NCBI GenBank assembly: GCA_025024175.1
Contig: QCXZ01000001.1
Coordinates: 744,001 to 808,000, forward strand
Reading direction: 5' to 3'
Length of the DNA: 64,000 nt
Source: Rhyzopertha dominica
Taxonomy: Eukaryota; Arthropoda; Insecta; Coleoptera; Bostrichidae
Shown piece after piece: positions 48,726-59,335 of this stretch. The notes beneath the pieces are model-generated. The model was given only the letters and a program-made list of their open reading frames with translations, was not told the origin of the DNA and searched no databases. How positions within the stretch are numbered: position 1 is the stretch's first letter; each line of letters begins with the position of its first letter. The translations under genes and the position numbers were made by a program.

Positions 48726-48757
48726 TACTAACATTTTCTTCTTGTTACAGGTAAGAC
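48726..48757 (+). promoter_or_regulatory. Candidate recursive splice site with TACTAAC branch point
   Basis: TACTAAC (48726-48732) is an ideal branch-point sequence. It is followed by a pyrimidine-rich tract and TTACAG ending at 48750; the distance from the branch A to the AG is about 19 bases. GTAAGAC begins at 48751. All parts of a 3' splice site are present and a good 5' splice site follows with no exon between. Same strand and same form as 18601-18617. Confidence 0.6.
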
Positions 48758-49546
48758 ACATTATTGTACCACTGACTTCAAGCAGCGTGAGCGTATCATT
48801 ACATTATATGTAAGTAAACGAGTGTAACTCCGCAACCCAAAATATAGTAAATATTGCGAGGTTAGCGAAACTTGTGCCTGCAGCTCTGAGAACACAGAAC
48901 CATCGAATACAAAAAAAATTAATAAATACAGCGCCCCTGTAATATGCCACGATGGAAGTGCTTCTCTGAATTAAGTACAGCGCTTCCTTCTTCCATACTC
49001 TCGCTCAGCGTATACAAAGGATCAATGAATAAACGCACTGACGTTCCAAAATTCCTTTGCTGTTTTTCTTTGAAGATTGTTTGAATTCGTAACAAAGAAG
49101 TACACCCGCGAGCTATGAATACTTGAAACGGGATAACGGTTGAACGACTTTGGCGAAGTAATATTAAAAAGAGGACTGTCTATCTTTATGGCTTAAATCG
49201 AAATCATAAACAAAGCGTTTGGTTCACAAACGACCTTTTTAAACCACAGCCGGAGGCTTGTGGTGAACTTGAACCCTGAACCCACACGCTTATAATTACT
49301 GGGAGTCATGTTGGCATTCTGGTCTTTAGTCTTGAAACATATCACATGCGAGGAAGCTACCTCGCTCCGCATATTTATTCAAGGTTGTGCGTTTACAGCA
49401 TATATAAACAAAGGCAGGGGTAAGCCTAAAGTATTAGATATATGGTTGTCACCTTACACTTAGCGTGTAACATTTGTCGTCGACTAGGACACGGTAACTA
49501 AGCACCAAAGAAACTAAATTTACGAAGAACACTTTCAGCAATAAGA
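48758..49546. other. No gene seen
   Basis: No recognised coding sequence or repeat in this stretch. Confidence 0.4.
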
Positions 49547-49578
49547 TAATATATATATATATATTATGGACGCTGAAG

Positions 49579-49621
<43 letters not shown>
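49547..49621. repeat. Interrupted (AT)n microsatellite
   Basis: Two TA/AT runs (about 49547-49565 and 49580-49621) are separated by TATGGACGCTGAAGAT. The same TATGGACGCTGAA follows the second run, so a unit of microsatellite plus spacer has been duplicated. CTTTCAGCAAT motifs lie on both outer sides. Confidence 0.9.
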
Positions 49622-49624
<3 letters not shown>

Positions 49625-50489
49625 GGACGCTGAAAGCATTCACTTTCAGCAATGTTATTATTATCCCCACGAGACAGACTGTCAACAAAGAATGATTATA
49701 TGATATAATAATTAATTACGAGTGGTATTTCCATGATAAATAATAATAATGATTAAATCGTGCACCAATCTGGAATACTCTTAGAAGCAGTTAATTAATT
49801 TTTATGCCTTGTTGCGTAGTACTACCAATACCTAATACTAAAATGTTAACCAGTTAGTGGCTTACAACGGTACATACAAAGAAGCAGGCATAGCTACAAA
49901 ACTTTCCAATTCAGGATACAAAATAGTTTCAAACCCTACAACATCGAATCTGTATTAATACCTATAAACATTATACCATGCAAGAGTACAAAGGAATTAA
50001 ACAACACAAATGCAGTTATTAATTACAAAACAAACCTCGACAAATACCAAAGAAACGAAAGGCATCAGTTTACTTTACCAACACCAATGTGACTTTGAAA
50101 GAGGAAAGAAAGACGACCAATCTTAGTAGAAAACCTCAAAACAAAGCATATATTTCAATTCTATAATATACTTACAGATTTGTTACTTAGATTAACGTTG
50201 ATGAGAATGGAAATTTGAAGTGCCTTTATTTTCTAGATCCATAAATGAAGCATACGTTTGCATTTTATCTAGAAATAATTTTTATAGATGACACGTATTC
50301 TCTAAATAGTAGTCGAGCAGTCACCTACTTAATTATGGTGGAAGATTCAGCAAATGTATTTATAGGCCCTTTTTCCTATTGCAACCTAAAGAATCATACT
50401 TGAATGTGATTCATCGTGATATCAATCCGTTTTTGTTTCCGTATAATCATAAAATACAGAACGCTGAAGTACGAGCGTTTCGTCGTATT

Positions 50490-50900
50490 TTTATTACTTA
50501 CGTAGCGGCGGAGCTCCGTACTAATTGAAAAGTGTCAAAGTTCGAAATCCATCGGAATCTGGCCACGATAGCCATTTTTAGCCTGTTAGAGCTTCGCCTG
50601 TTCGAAGTTATAACCGAACCGGCACGTGCACCGTGGCAAATTGAAGCAAATTAATCATAAAATTTATATCCGGCGTTTCTCCTAGAAAACTAATAATTAG
50701 ATCGTTATGTAGTTTAATAAAAGTTGGTAATTAACACGTTCTGCAAACAGAGCGATATTAAATTCTGCCGAACTTTAGCTGGTTTTCTTGTTGCGTTCCC
50801 AGCTAATAAACGGAAATTTCGTTCGTAATTACAGCGTCTTTAAAAGACCACGAAAAAGTAAGCAACGCGTATTAAGGCGGTTATTAATTCCGTATACTAA
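50490..50900. promoter_or_regulatory. Enhancer-like block rich in homeodomain-type sites
   Basis: A less AT-rich block with closely spaced TAAT-core sites: CTAATTGA, AATTAATCATAAA, CTAATAATTAGA (paired cores), GGTAATTAAC, GCTAATAAAC, CGTAATTACAG and TTATTAATTC. There is also an E-box CACGTG at 50623-50628. It has no open frame and no resemblance to the repeats. In insects such make-up is typical of developmental enhancers inside long introns, but binding-site density alone is weak proof. Confidence 0.3.
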
Positions 50901-51255
50901 CATTTTTAACTTAGTTTCTTATAGTAATAATGAAGTGGCAAAACATTATGAATAGGTAAAGTCTAGTACGTACCTTGCGTGTTTTATGAGGAGTATAGAC
51001 AGGATATACAAACATTTATTGATATTCATCGAAACTTAAACGACCATGGTAGTTTCCGACGAGATAGTGGTCAAGCCAGACCGTTAAATAAAACACAACT
51101 GAAAAAATGTTTGAAATTTAATAGAAAATAATCAGCAAGTTAGCTTAACGACCATGTCAAGAATTTCCAATGTGCCTCGAGTAACGGTAAAAAGAATCAA
51201 CTTATACAACAAACGATAAATAAACAATAAACTCATTTCAGGTAGCAAGAATGTT

Positions 51256-51281
51256 AAAAATAAATAAATAAATAAATAAAA
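51256..51281. repeat. (TAAA)n microsatellite
   Basis: Five to six perfect AAAT-type tetranucleotide units. Confidence 0.9.
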
Positions 51282-54200
51282 TATTTTAGTTGAGCTATTG
51301 GACGATGTTACCTTAATTTAAGATTGCTTTAACTGTTAATTTCTATTACAATAACCTGACGCAACATTGCTTCGTTAGGCCGTTAGCCCTCTTGATGATA
51401 GTATACAGCCTGAATTTTCAGTCGATCGATTCTTATTTATTCGTTTTGTATATCGTAATTCACTGCCCGGAAGGACCCATTTGTCATCATTTCTGAAAAG
51501 TGATTTACCTGTGCTGACTGCGCCTTATCTTTGTTTCATTTTTAGTCAATCAATAACGTAACTCGCATTACAGTATACAACCAATCCGTTCGCCGCAATT
51601 TTATAGTTCCTAATACGACTCATGCTTTTCTCTTCTGTACAGAGCCTGAAGGGGTAATAACATAAACGACAAGCATAAGTGATCATATACAAACACACAT
51701 ATATTTCGTATGCAAGCACTTCATCGTAGCTGAAAAAAGTTATTGCGGTGTACAAGGGAAAGTATTTCTTTTACACAAAAGGATCGAACGCCCTGTCCTT
51801 TCTCATGTGTTGTATTAAGAAACCTACCCTGCGGGGTTGCTTTTACCAATCCAGTTCCCGCGGATGCCTCTGTGCAATCTGGGCAAACTAGATTTAATAT
51901 TGGACCAATCTTGAATACGTCGTTGGTATGTACGACGCTATTCTCCATTTGATCTACATAAACCACAAGTATGCTGTTCGATAGTGATTAGTGAAGATGT
52001 TTCTGAGGCCTTTAGGCCTTGTTGCAGTCATGCATGCAGGCGTGTTTAGAAGGCCAGTTATATAATTATCTTCTGGTCTGTCAAAGTTCGTATAATAAGT
52101 TAAACATGTCTTATTTTGCTTTTTTTTAACTATTCAAGGGAGTTGACTTGACTACGAGAAAACGTTTTATGATAAGGTGAAAACTGAAAATTCCCTTAAA
52201 TGTAACATTCATAGCACGTATAGCTATCATAGCTATACATAGCTATGTAACTGGACTACTCAAGACGCATTCAATAAAGTTCGATTAATTTTCATTATCA
52301 AAGTCTTTAACGCAAAAAAATGGCAATGCTACATATAAAATGTGTGTTTCAACGATAACGGTACTGGTCATGGCTATACAAAGAGCGGAATTCTCAAAAT
52401 TTTCGGCATTAAGGTAATTTTCAACCTTTTATGTAGGTATTTTAAATTCGTCTTTAAAATAAAGTAAGATAAAGTAAAGTGATTTGGTGTTACTATTATT
52501 TGCTAAACTTACCAACAAACATCGTACGTCAAATTAGGTAGGTGGCATAAAAAAAGCTCTCGATTATTTCATACTTTTCCCATTAAAATAAACGTGAGGA
52601 ACTATATACATGGCTATTTTCTTTTAACTTGACATGGTTTTTATCAGTCCAAATAATCTGATCGTGTGAATGTGATGTAACTTGCGTTGTTTTCGGTACG
52701 TGTGCGAATAAAGTCGTGTCATTTCTTATCGGTCGCATGTCGCATGGTTGCTTTTCCCATTGGTATATATGTGTAGAAATCCATCGCTTTGAAATGGGTG
52801 ACCATAAGTCTTTTACTCTCTCGGAAGAAAGCCAGAAGTACTCGATTTCGAATTATGGTATGCTGTTGATTGTAGATTTGAGACACCGGTTACACGCTCA
52901 AGTAATAAAGCAAACGGTCACGTTGGATGGGTCCTTTCCACACACATTACTGATTACGGAAAGTCTCACCCTTGAAGATTAAAGGATATCTTCGGCTGAG
53001 TAGCTGTAAGGGGTTGCTTGATCTTGATAGGAGAACAGCACTGCCTTTTCGGCATACTGATGAGCTAACACGGCTAAAAGCAATACCAAGTCGTTAGACG
53101 TTTCTCTTTGCCTTAATATGCGGAAGGGAATCCGGCGGAGTTTGCGTCAGAGTATATATTACAGTTTGTGCATGTCTCACACACTCTGACCTTTCCAAAG
53201 ACGTATTTGCATTGCCTATTCGTTAGTGAATTTCCGCTTGGCTTAGGTAGGGCATAATTCAATTTCGGCGTTCGGGGAGAAGCAAAGCAAGCCCTTGTGA
53301 ACCGTTACTTTTTTTCGTAAGTGCAGAATAAGCGGATTTCTCTGATGTACTTCTGCTTCAGCTGAAAAGTTTGATCGTCCTTCGCTAACTTCGCGTTCTA
53401 TGTCAAATTTGTTGCGCCGGTCCTTTATAGTTGCCTTTGACTTTGATCAATCAGCGCGATTTGTTGAGCAAATAGAATATAACTGCTAAGCGGTGGGACT
53501 TTTTCAGGGAAAATTTTCTGTTTGACATAAGAGCTTTAAATAGAAAACTTCTGTATCTAAGGGATGCATTAAAAATTATAGGTATAACTGTAACTGTTTT
53601 TGTAAAATTGTATGTTATTTAAGCACTCTAAATGTTATCAAAAAGGTATACTTTTCAAACTTCTATGAAATATGCGAAGTTACAATTTTTAGGTAACATT
53701 AAGTGTTTAAATGATAAAGCAAATAATTAACATATTGTAAAGCAGTGTACCTGGAATATTAATTTACTGGCTTTTACTCTCTGGGGAAAAATTTCTTTTT
53801 TTTTAGTTACAAATAAAATTTTATGTTATGAGCTTTTAAGATTTGTAGAACTAAAATTTTTAATGGGGTTGTGGTGATATTCACTATGTTTACAAAATGC
53901 CGAAGTATAGGGTCCAGTATCTTTTCTCCAGTTGACTCCACTCCAAGTATTACAAACCGAAATTACATTCAGTTATAATGTATTGTATAAAAGCTTAACC
54001 TACAATAAGTGCCTGTGTAGAGCATTATAATTTACATGTTTTACCAGATTATGGTAACGTGCTGGGGCCCTGGATGTTTTCGTTATAGTGAAAGAGAAAA
54101 ATATAAACTGTGCAGCATTTACTTTAGACTGTTTTTCAACAATAGATTGCAACTAAATGTAAACTCTACAAAGAGTGAAATTACTTTACGGGTAAATCCT

Positions 54201-54840
54201 ACCCTTTTGTTCACACTTTGTCAACTTCTTTCGTAAATATTTTAAAGGAAATAAAAATACCATGTCGTAATACTTGGCCGGCCAGAGCAGCCAGTTTGTT
54301 TGAAATACATTTACCTGCACCAACTTTACAAGCAATTCTCATCGTTGAAGCCCTGCATTAGATTGCTGCAAATTCCATCCAACTTGAACAAAAACAAGGA
54401 AGAAGCACACTTGTGAAACTTGATTATTCGTTTCGGAAGCGAGATAGCATACGAACAAAGGATATTAAATTCATTATTTATTACGAGAAGTTCACTTTGC
54501 ATCAGCAGCAGAAGCCAGTTTATCCTGCAGTAAATTGAAAAATTGCGTTCTGCATGTTTAGGCGTGCTCCATTGATGATTGTGATTACTAAGGCTCGGGT
54601 TGCAAGATTTCTATGCATATCTAATTTTTTTTGATTAAAATAAGCCAATTAATAGTGCATATTTTGGCATATTTGAGCATAGTTTCTTCAAATCATAAGT
54701 TCACAATAAAAAAATTCAATTCAGGTTAAAAATTGGTCACTTATAGGAACACTGTTAGGTATTTCCCTGTTAAATTCCAGGATTTATTTAACAGGATGTG
54801 AACTGAAAAGTACAGATTTCGGAGAGAGTCTTAATTACTA
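51282..54840. other. No gene seen
   Basis: Open frames such as 51721-51966 (minus) and 52716-52982 (plus, 88 codons) have no recognised domain. 52690-53480 is less AT-rich and may be single-copy. CATAGCTAT palindromic units repeat at about 52216-52246. Confidence 0.45.
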
Positions 54841-54842
54841 TA

Positions 54843-56940
54843 CAGCGTGATTTTTTGAAAACTTCGCACCTTAAATAACTTTAAATATAGCAAAAATTTA
54901 AAAATTTGCAAAAACAGGTAAACATTTGTTTGCAGGAGGACAACTTTTGAGATAAGTTTTTAATGGATAGCGCTTACTCTCTGAGCAGGGTAGACACCAC
55001 TTTAAAAATTTTAAATGGAACTATCCATCTTGTGATACATCATTTGAAAGCTTATTTCACAATAATGTAATTAGTTTTACCACGTTTAACTTATTGACGG
55101 GGTAATAGATTAATAGTGCCTACGAAACAGGTTGCTTATTAAATTGAATATTTTGGACTCTTTTCAACAAAATGTATTTTATTTTAGAGCGGAAATAAAA
55201 TTTGTCCTTACGAGAACCCAAAATTTAAACAAACAACTTGTAAAAAATATGACACTTAAAAAAAACTCCCAGAATACTGAAAATTTTCTTTTAACATCAT
55301 TATTAACATTAAAGTATTTATCATGTAATTTTTTAGAAAGTCCATGTCCACGAAAAAGAAAAATTATTTATTTGTAACTCCAAAAACAGTGTGAACAAAA
55401 CCATAGAAATTCAAACCTTATAGATTCTCAAAATGTGCACCACCTCTTTCCATACAATAATACAGACGGTTCTCGAACTCCTGCTGCACTTTTCGGAAAG
55501 TTTCAGGTGGAATCCTCCTGCACTCGTTAATAATTCTTTCTCGCAGATCGTCCAGGCTAGTAGGTTGTGTTTTGTAAACCTCAGATTTTAAATGACCCCA
55601 TAGAAAGAAATCTAAAGCAGTCAAATCGGGTGATCGTGGCGGGCATTCAATTGTTCCACGCCTACCAATCCAGTGAAGAGGAAATCTGTGATTTAACCAA
55701 TTTCGCACATTAATGTCGTAATGCGGTGGGGCTCCATCATGTTGGTAAAACAATTCGTATTCATCCAACATTGGATTTCCTTCAGGATCACATTGGTTTT
55801 CTAATTGCTCTGTGATTAAAGGATCAATAACGTTATCAAGTAATTCTAAATACATTCCTCCATTTAGCGCCCCATCAATGAAAATTGGACCTACAATTGC
55901 GTTGCCAAGTATTCCAGCCCAGACGTTCAGCTTCTGAGGAACTTGTGTATGACCTTCTCGAAAAATATAAGGATTTTCGTCACTCCAGTACCTGACGTTA
56001 TGTTTATTTACAGAACCGTTCAAAAAAATGTGCATTCATCACTGAAGCAGATATTTTTTATTAGATTTGGATTTACTATAATCTTTTCTGTCAAAATTTT
56101 GCAAAATTGCAGTCTTCTATCGAAGTCATCTTCGCCGAGTTCCTGGAGAGTTTTCATCTTATAGGGATGGAATTTGTGCAGTTTTGTAACTTTCCTTACA
56201 GATGAATAAGAAAGTCCAGTGGCTGTAGAAATGTTACGCAAAGAGCTAGCTGGATCCATTGCAAAATGACCAAGTACTTCAAATTGGGCCATTTCATCAA
56301 CGACTCTATTCGCTGCCCTTTTTTTGTTTACTACAGATCCAGTGTCTTGAAATTTCTGCACGAGATCGAGAATGTACCTAGCGTCAACATTTTTATCCGG
56401 GTGCCGTTCGTTAAACACCCTTGCTGACGCACGAGCACAGCTATGCTCAGCACCGTAAATAAAAATTATTTCTACCCTTTCGGCAGTTGAATAAACCATT
56501 ATCACTTGGACTCTCACTTTAAAATTTCACGCGATTTATAAAAAGGAATGTGATCAAAAAGATGGTCGTGCCAAAGAAGTAGCCAAAAAGTTGAAACAAA
56601 AAATTGGGAACACAAAGTAGATAATTATTTAGCCAATTCAATATAAACTGTCGAGTTGCAATATCAAGTAATGTCGAAAGAAAATTTTAAGTATTTTTGG
56701 CATTTTGCTTAGGTGTAACAATTATTTTTTAACAAGTTTTTTTAGGCTTAAGTAAGGACAATTTTTATTGTATATTTTTGAAGGGGTATCTACCCCGCTA
56801 AGACGGTAAGCGCTATCTATTAAAAACTTATCTCAAGAGTTGTCCCCCTGCAAACAAAAGTTTACCTGTTTTTGCAAAATTTTAAATTTTTCCTCTATTT
56901 AAAGTTATTTAAGGTGTGAAGTTTTCAAAAGATCACCCGG
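54843..56940 (-). mobile_element. DD41D Tc1/mariner element, copy 3 (2098 bp)
   Basis: Third copy, same orientation as copy 1, flanked by TA (54841-54842 and 56941-56942). The left inverted repeat (54843 to about 55187) is complete apart from a 12-bp gap. The right one is reduced: about 190 bp are missing near 56773, leaving only the outer 165 bases or so (to 56940). The tips read CAGCGTGA and GATCACCCGG. Its transposase is the least damaged of the three. Confidence 0.9.
55418..56499 (-). pseudogene. DD41D transposase, copy 3, one frameshift from open
   Basis: Starts at ATG 56497-56499 (MVYSTAERVEI) with the DUF4817-like HTH (CARASARVFNERHP), reading to CFSDECTFF. There the A-run at 56022-56028 has seven bases instead of the eight that keep frame in copy 2, and TGA follows. 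Beyond it the frame is open to the TAA at 55418-55420: LNGSVNKHNVRYWSDENPYI, FREGHTQVPQKLNVWAGILG, YQHDGAPPHYDINVRNW, SPDLTALDFFLWG and the end HFENL. All three catalytic Asp are present. Between the second and third there are 41 residues. Total length about 360 residues, normal for the superfamily. Confidence 0.9.
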
Positions 56941-56942
56941 TA

Positions 56943-58213
56943 TATTTAAAGTGGTTTGTTTAAAGCAAATCCAGTTTATTTGTTCTCTTTCGTTCATCGT
57001 GTGCAGTTCAATAATTAACAAGAATTAATTCAACGTTTAGTATACATTTATTGCATACGACTTCGGATTACGGCTCACTCAGTATAATTCAATTTGCTGC
57101 ATTCAAAGTTACTCCAATCAGCTAAAAGACTTGAAGTCATTATTATTCCTCCCCTATAGTAAAATTAAAGTATCTGCGAGAGATGAATCACATTCCGACC
57201 TCGCCTACAATTCAAGTTGAGCCGGGTGCTTTTTAATGAAGGCGATTTATATGCATCGAGCCGAATTGTACCCTGTCTCACATAGATATCGCTGACTCAC
57301 CTTAAGCACAAAAATCCACCCCCTTTCTGGTAAACTCTTGCCGTCTGACCCATGTATAACTGAATTCCTGTTTATGCGTCGAAGCGAATAAAGCTGCGTG
57401 AAATTGTGTGCCTTCTAAAAAGGTTGTGTGAGAGCTTTCCTTTGCCCAACTCCCGGGTATTGATGAATTGGCTTTCAATGGTCTACAGGGTCCTGTAACG
57501 AACTGCTCAGGTGGTAAATCCGTTATTCAATTCGATTTAGGATGATTTTAGAAGCAATTTTATTTTCCGGTCGACAGGTCCCTAATTGATTTTGAAATTT
57601 GAAGCGGGAGCTAGCGGAGGTCCTGAAAGGAATTAAACATTTACAATACGGTCTGCGCTGCGTGGGATATACGGGCGGGTTTGACGGTGACGTCACAGGA
57701 TTTCAACCGTTTGTTCCATTCGGGTGTACTAACGTACCTTTCGATAGGACGATCGCTCTCAACTGCCTATTAGCATAATTTTAATCACTCCGTCGAGTGC
57801 TTCTGGTAACAGGCACAATTACCACTGATTTGCATGTTGATTACAAAGTTCAAGACTTAATTTACACTTCTAAACACAAGGCAGTTAAAGGCGAAGCTCG
57901 AGCGACAGGTGCCAAACGTCGGGGCATACAGGTCCCTTGAAAGACAGTTTCATTATTTTAGATGTTGCCAGATAATTTGGGCAGATGTAAACTCGGCCGG
58001 TCATAAAATTGATGATCCCAACCCTACAGGTAACCTATGTTTTGGGTCAGGTACTGTTTGTGGTTGTACATATAATATTACACTTTTTCACAGAAATAAA
58101 ACACATTTTTCAAGTTAATATTCCAATAAATTTTATTTATTATATTACATTTTTAAAGCCAATTCGTAGATACATAGTCAAATAAAAATAATATACAAAC
58201 AATAATATGTGTA
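56943..58213. other. No gene; GC-richer, enhancer-like part at 57150-57850
   Basis: No ORF with a recognised domain. The block 57150-57850 is clearly less AT-rich than the rest and has TGACGTCA (57688-57695), GGGCGGGT and ATTTGCAT (57828-57835), sites of the CREB, Sp/KLF and POU types. It shows no similarity to the repeats in the window. It may be a regulatory element or a single-copy intron part. Confidence 0.3.
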
Positions 58214-58365
58214 GTAATGCAACTCTCTCACCGTTATTACAACCCTGCAATAAAATGTATCTTTCATCTCGAACAGCAGGCGGCCCCTCACAAGTTACCG
58301 TAAATAGCCGGATTACCATAAATTTAGGTCCGATTTTCGGAAGATGGTTAAGCAGGACTTATGCA
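58214..58365 (+). mobile_element. Lone end of the DD82E element
   Basis: Starts GTAATGCAACTCTCTCACCG after TA (58212-58213). For about 150 bases it agrees with the reverse complement of the right end of the element at 5275-7475 (blocks GAACAGCAGGCGGCCCCTCA and GGAAGATGGTTAAGCAGG). After GCAGGACT, homology stops and satellite sequence begins. No opposite end is present within 1 kb. Confidence 0.85.
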
Positions 58366-58907
58366 AAATACATCACTGTGCCGATTTTGAGCAAAATATA
58401 ATTTCCACAGAAAATTTAAAAAGAGCAAAGGCTAACAACCCCTTTGTTGTTTTTTCACCTTGAACCTTGATGGTCTCCCATTACGCTAATTTTATGTTCA
58501 TTTACTAATGTGGACCTGCTTTATTTCGGAGTGGTGTCAGTTGGTCTCTAGCTGCAAAGGTTCCTCTGAAAAGTGGCCTAGAGTAGAAGGGTCTATTTGA
58601 GAAAAATTAATTTCTGGACGTCCTAGCTCATTTCTGATTGCATTTTTGGAATCTGGAGCTCAAAACACGTCACTGAGCCGATTTTGAGCGAGCAATGATT
58701 TCCGCAGAAAATTGAAAAATTTGTTGTTTTTTCACCTTGAAACTTGATGGTCTCCGATTACGCTAATTTTATGTTCATTTACTAATGTGGACCTGCTGCA
58801 TTTGGGACCGGTGTCAGTTGGTTACTAGCTGCAACGATTCGTCGGAAAAGTGGCCTAGAGTAGAAGGGTCCATTTGCGAAAAATTAATTTCTGGACGTCC
58901 TAGCTAA
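58366..58907 (+). repeat. Diverged 271-bp-family satellite (array 3)
   Basis: About two monomers. The marker TGTGGACCTGCT is at 58510 and 58787, a period of 277. Shared blocks with the other arrays: GGTGTCAGTTGGT, CTAGCTGCAA, GGACGTCCTAGCT, GGAGCTCAAAACACGTC and CCGATTTTGAGC. A small insertion (GAGTAGAAGGGTC...) accounts for the longer period. It starts within a monomer directly at the transposon end and stops at CCTAGCT (58907). Confidence 0.85.
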
Positions 58908-58914
58908 GTCCAAA

Positions 58915-59335
58915 CCAGTAACCTAACCGTTTTCCTTCTTCCGTGTTGTCTTTTGTATTCTTTGGAAAGTCCGACTTCCTGAATCTTACGCTACCAAGCT
59001 TGTCATACATAGGTGAAATCTTCATCCTATTAATTTGACTTGTGGCCAGACAGTACAAGCTGCGTTATGGATGGCCTTTTCGAAATCTACGACTATTTCC
59101 TTAGGGATGAAAACGATTGAAAGGTCGCTACAGCACTTTACGTACGTTTCCGTAGTTTTGTCCGGCAGTGCACAAAACACAAGCGGTATATAATGTCCAT
59201 TGGGACAACCGTGAATGGTAAACAGTTGCAAAAAAAACCGTCCATGTAGATTTTCTTATATTTGCACAGGTTCTCCAAATTTGTNACGCATCTGAATAGT
59301 AATATATGTGAATCTTCATTATTTACAAGCAACAA
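58915..59335 (-). pseudogene. MULE transposase fragment
   Basis: Minus-strand translation gives the MULE transposase domain. A first part ends MDGFFCNCL (from MDGTFKxxP, with the first catalytic Asp in MDG). Then, after a shift, QLFTIHGCPNGHYIPLVFCA and LPDKTTETY, PKEIVVDFEKAIHNAACTVW (second catalytic Asp in VDFE), VKLIG and RFHL. GLSKEYKRQHG ends the readable part. One N (59285) and at least two frameshifts break it. It covers the middle of the transposase; the terminal inverted repeats and the zinc-finger N-terminus are not seen. Confidence 0.85.

Noticed and set aside
52216..52246. Repeated CATAGCTAT palindromes
   Set aside because: Short imperfect low-complexity repeat with no evidence of function.
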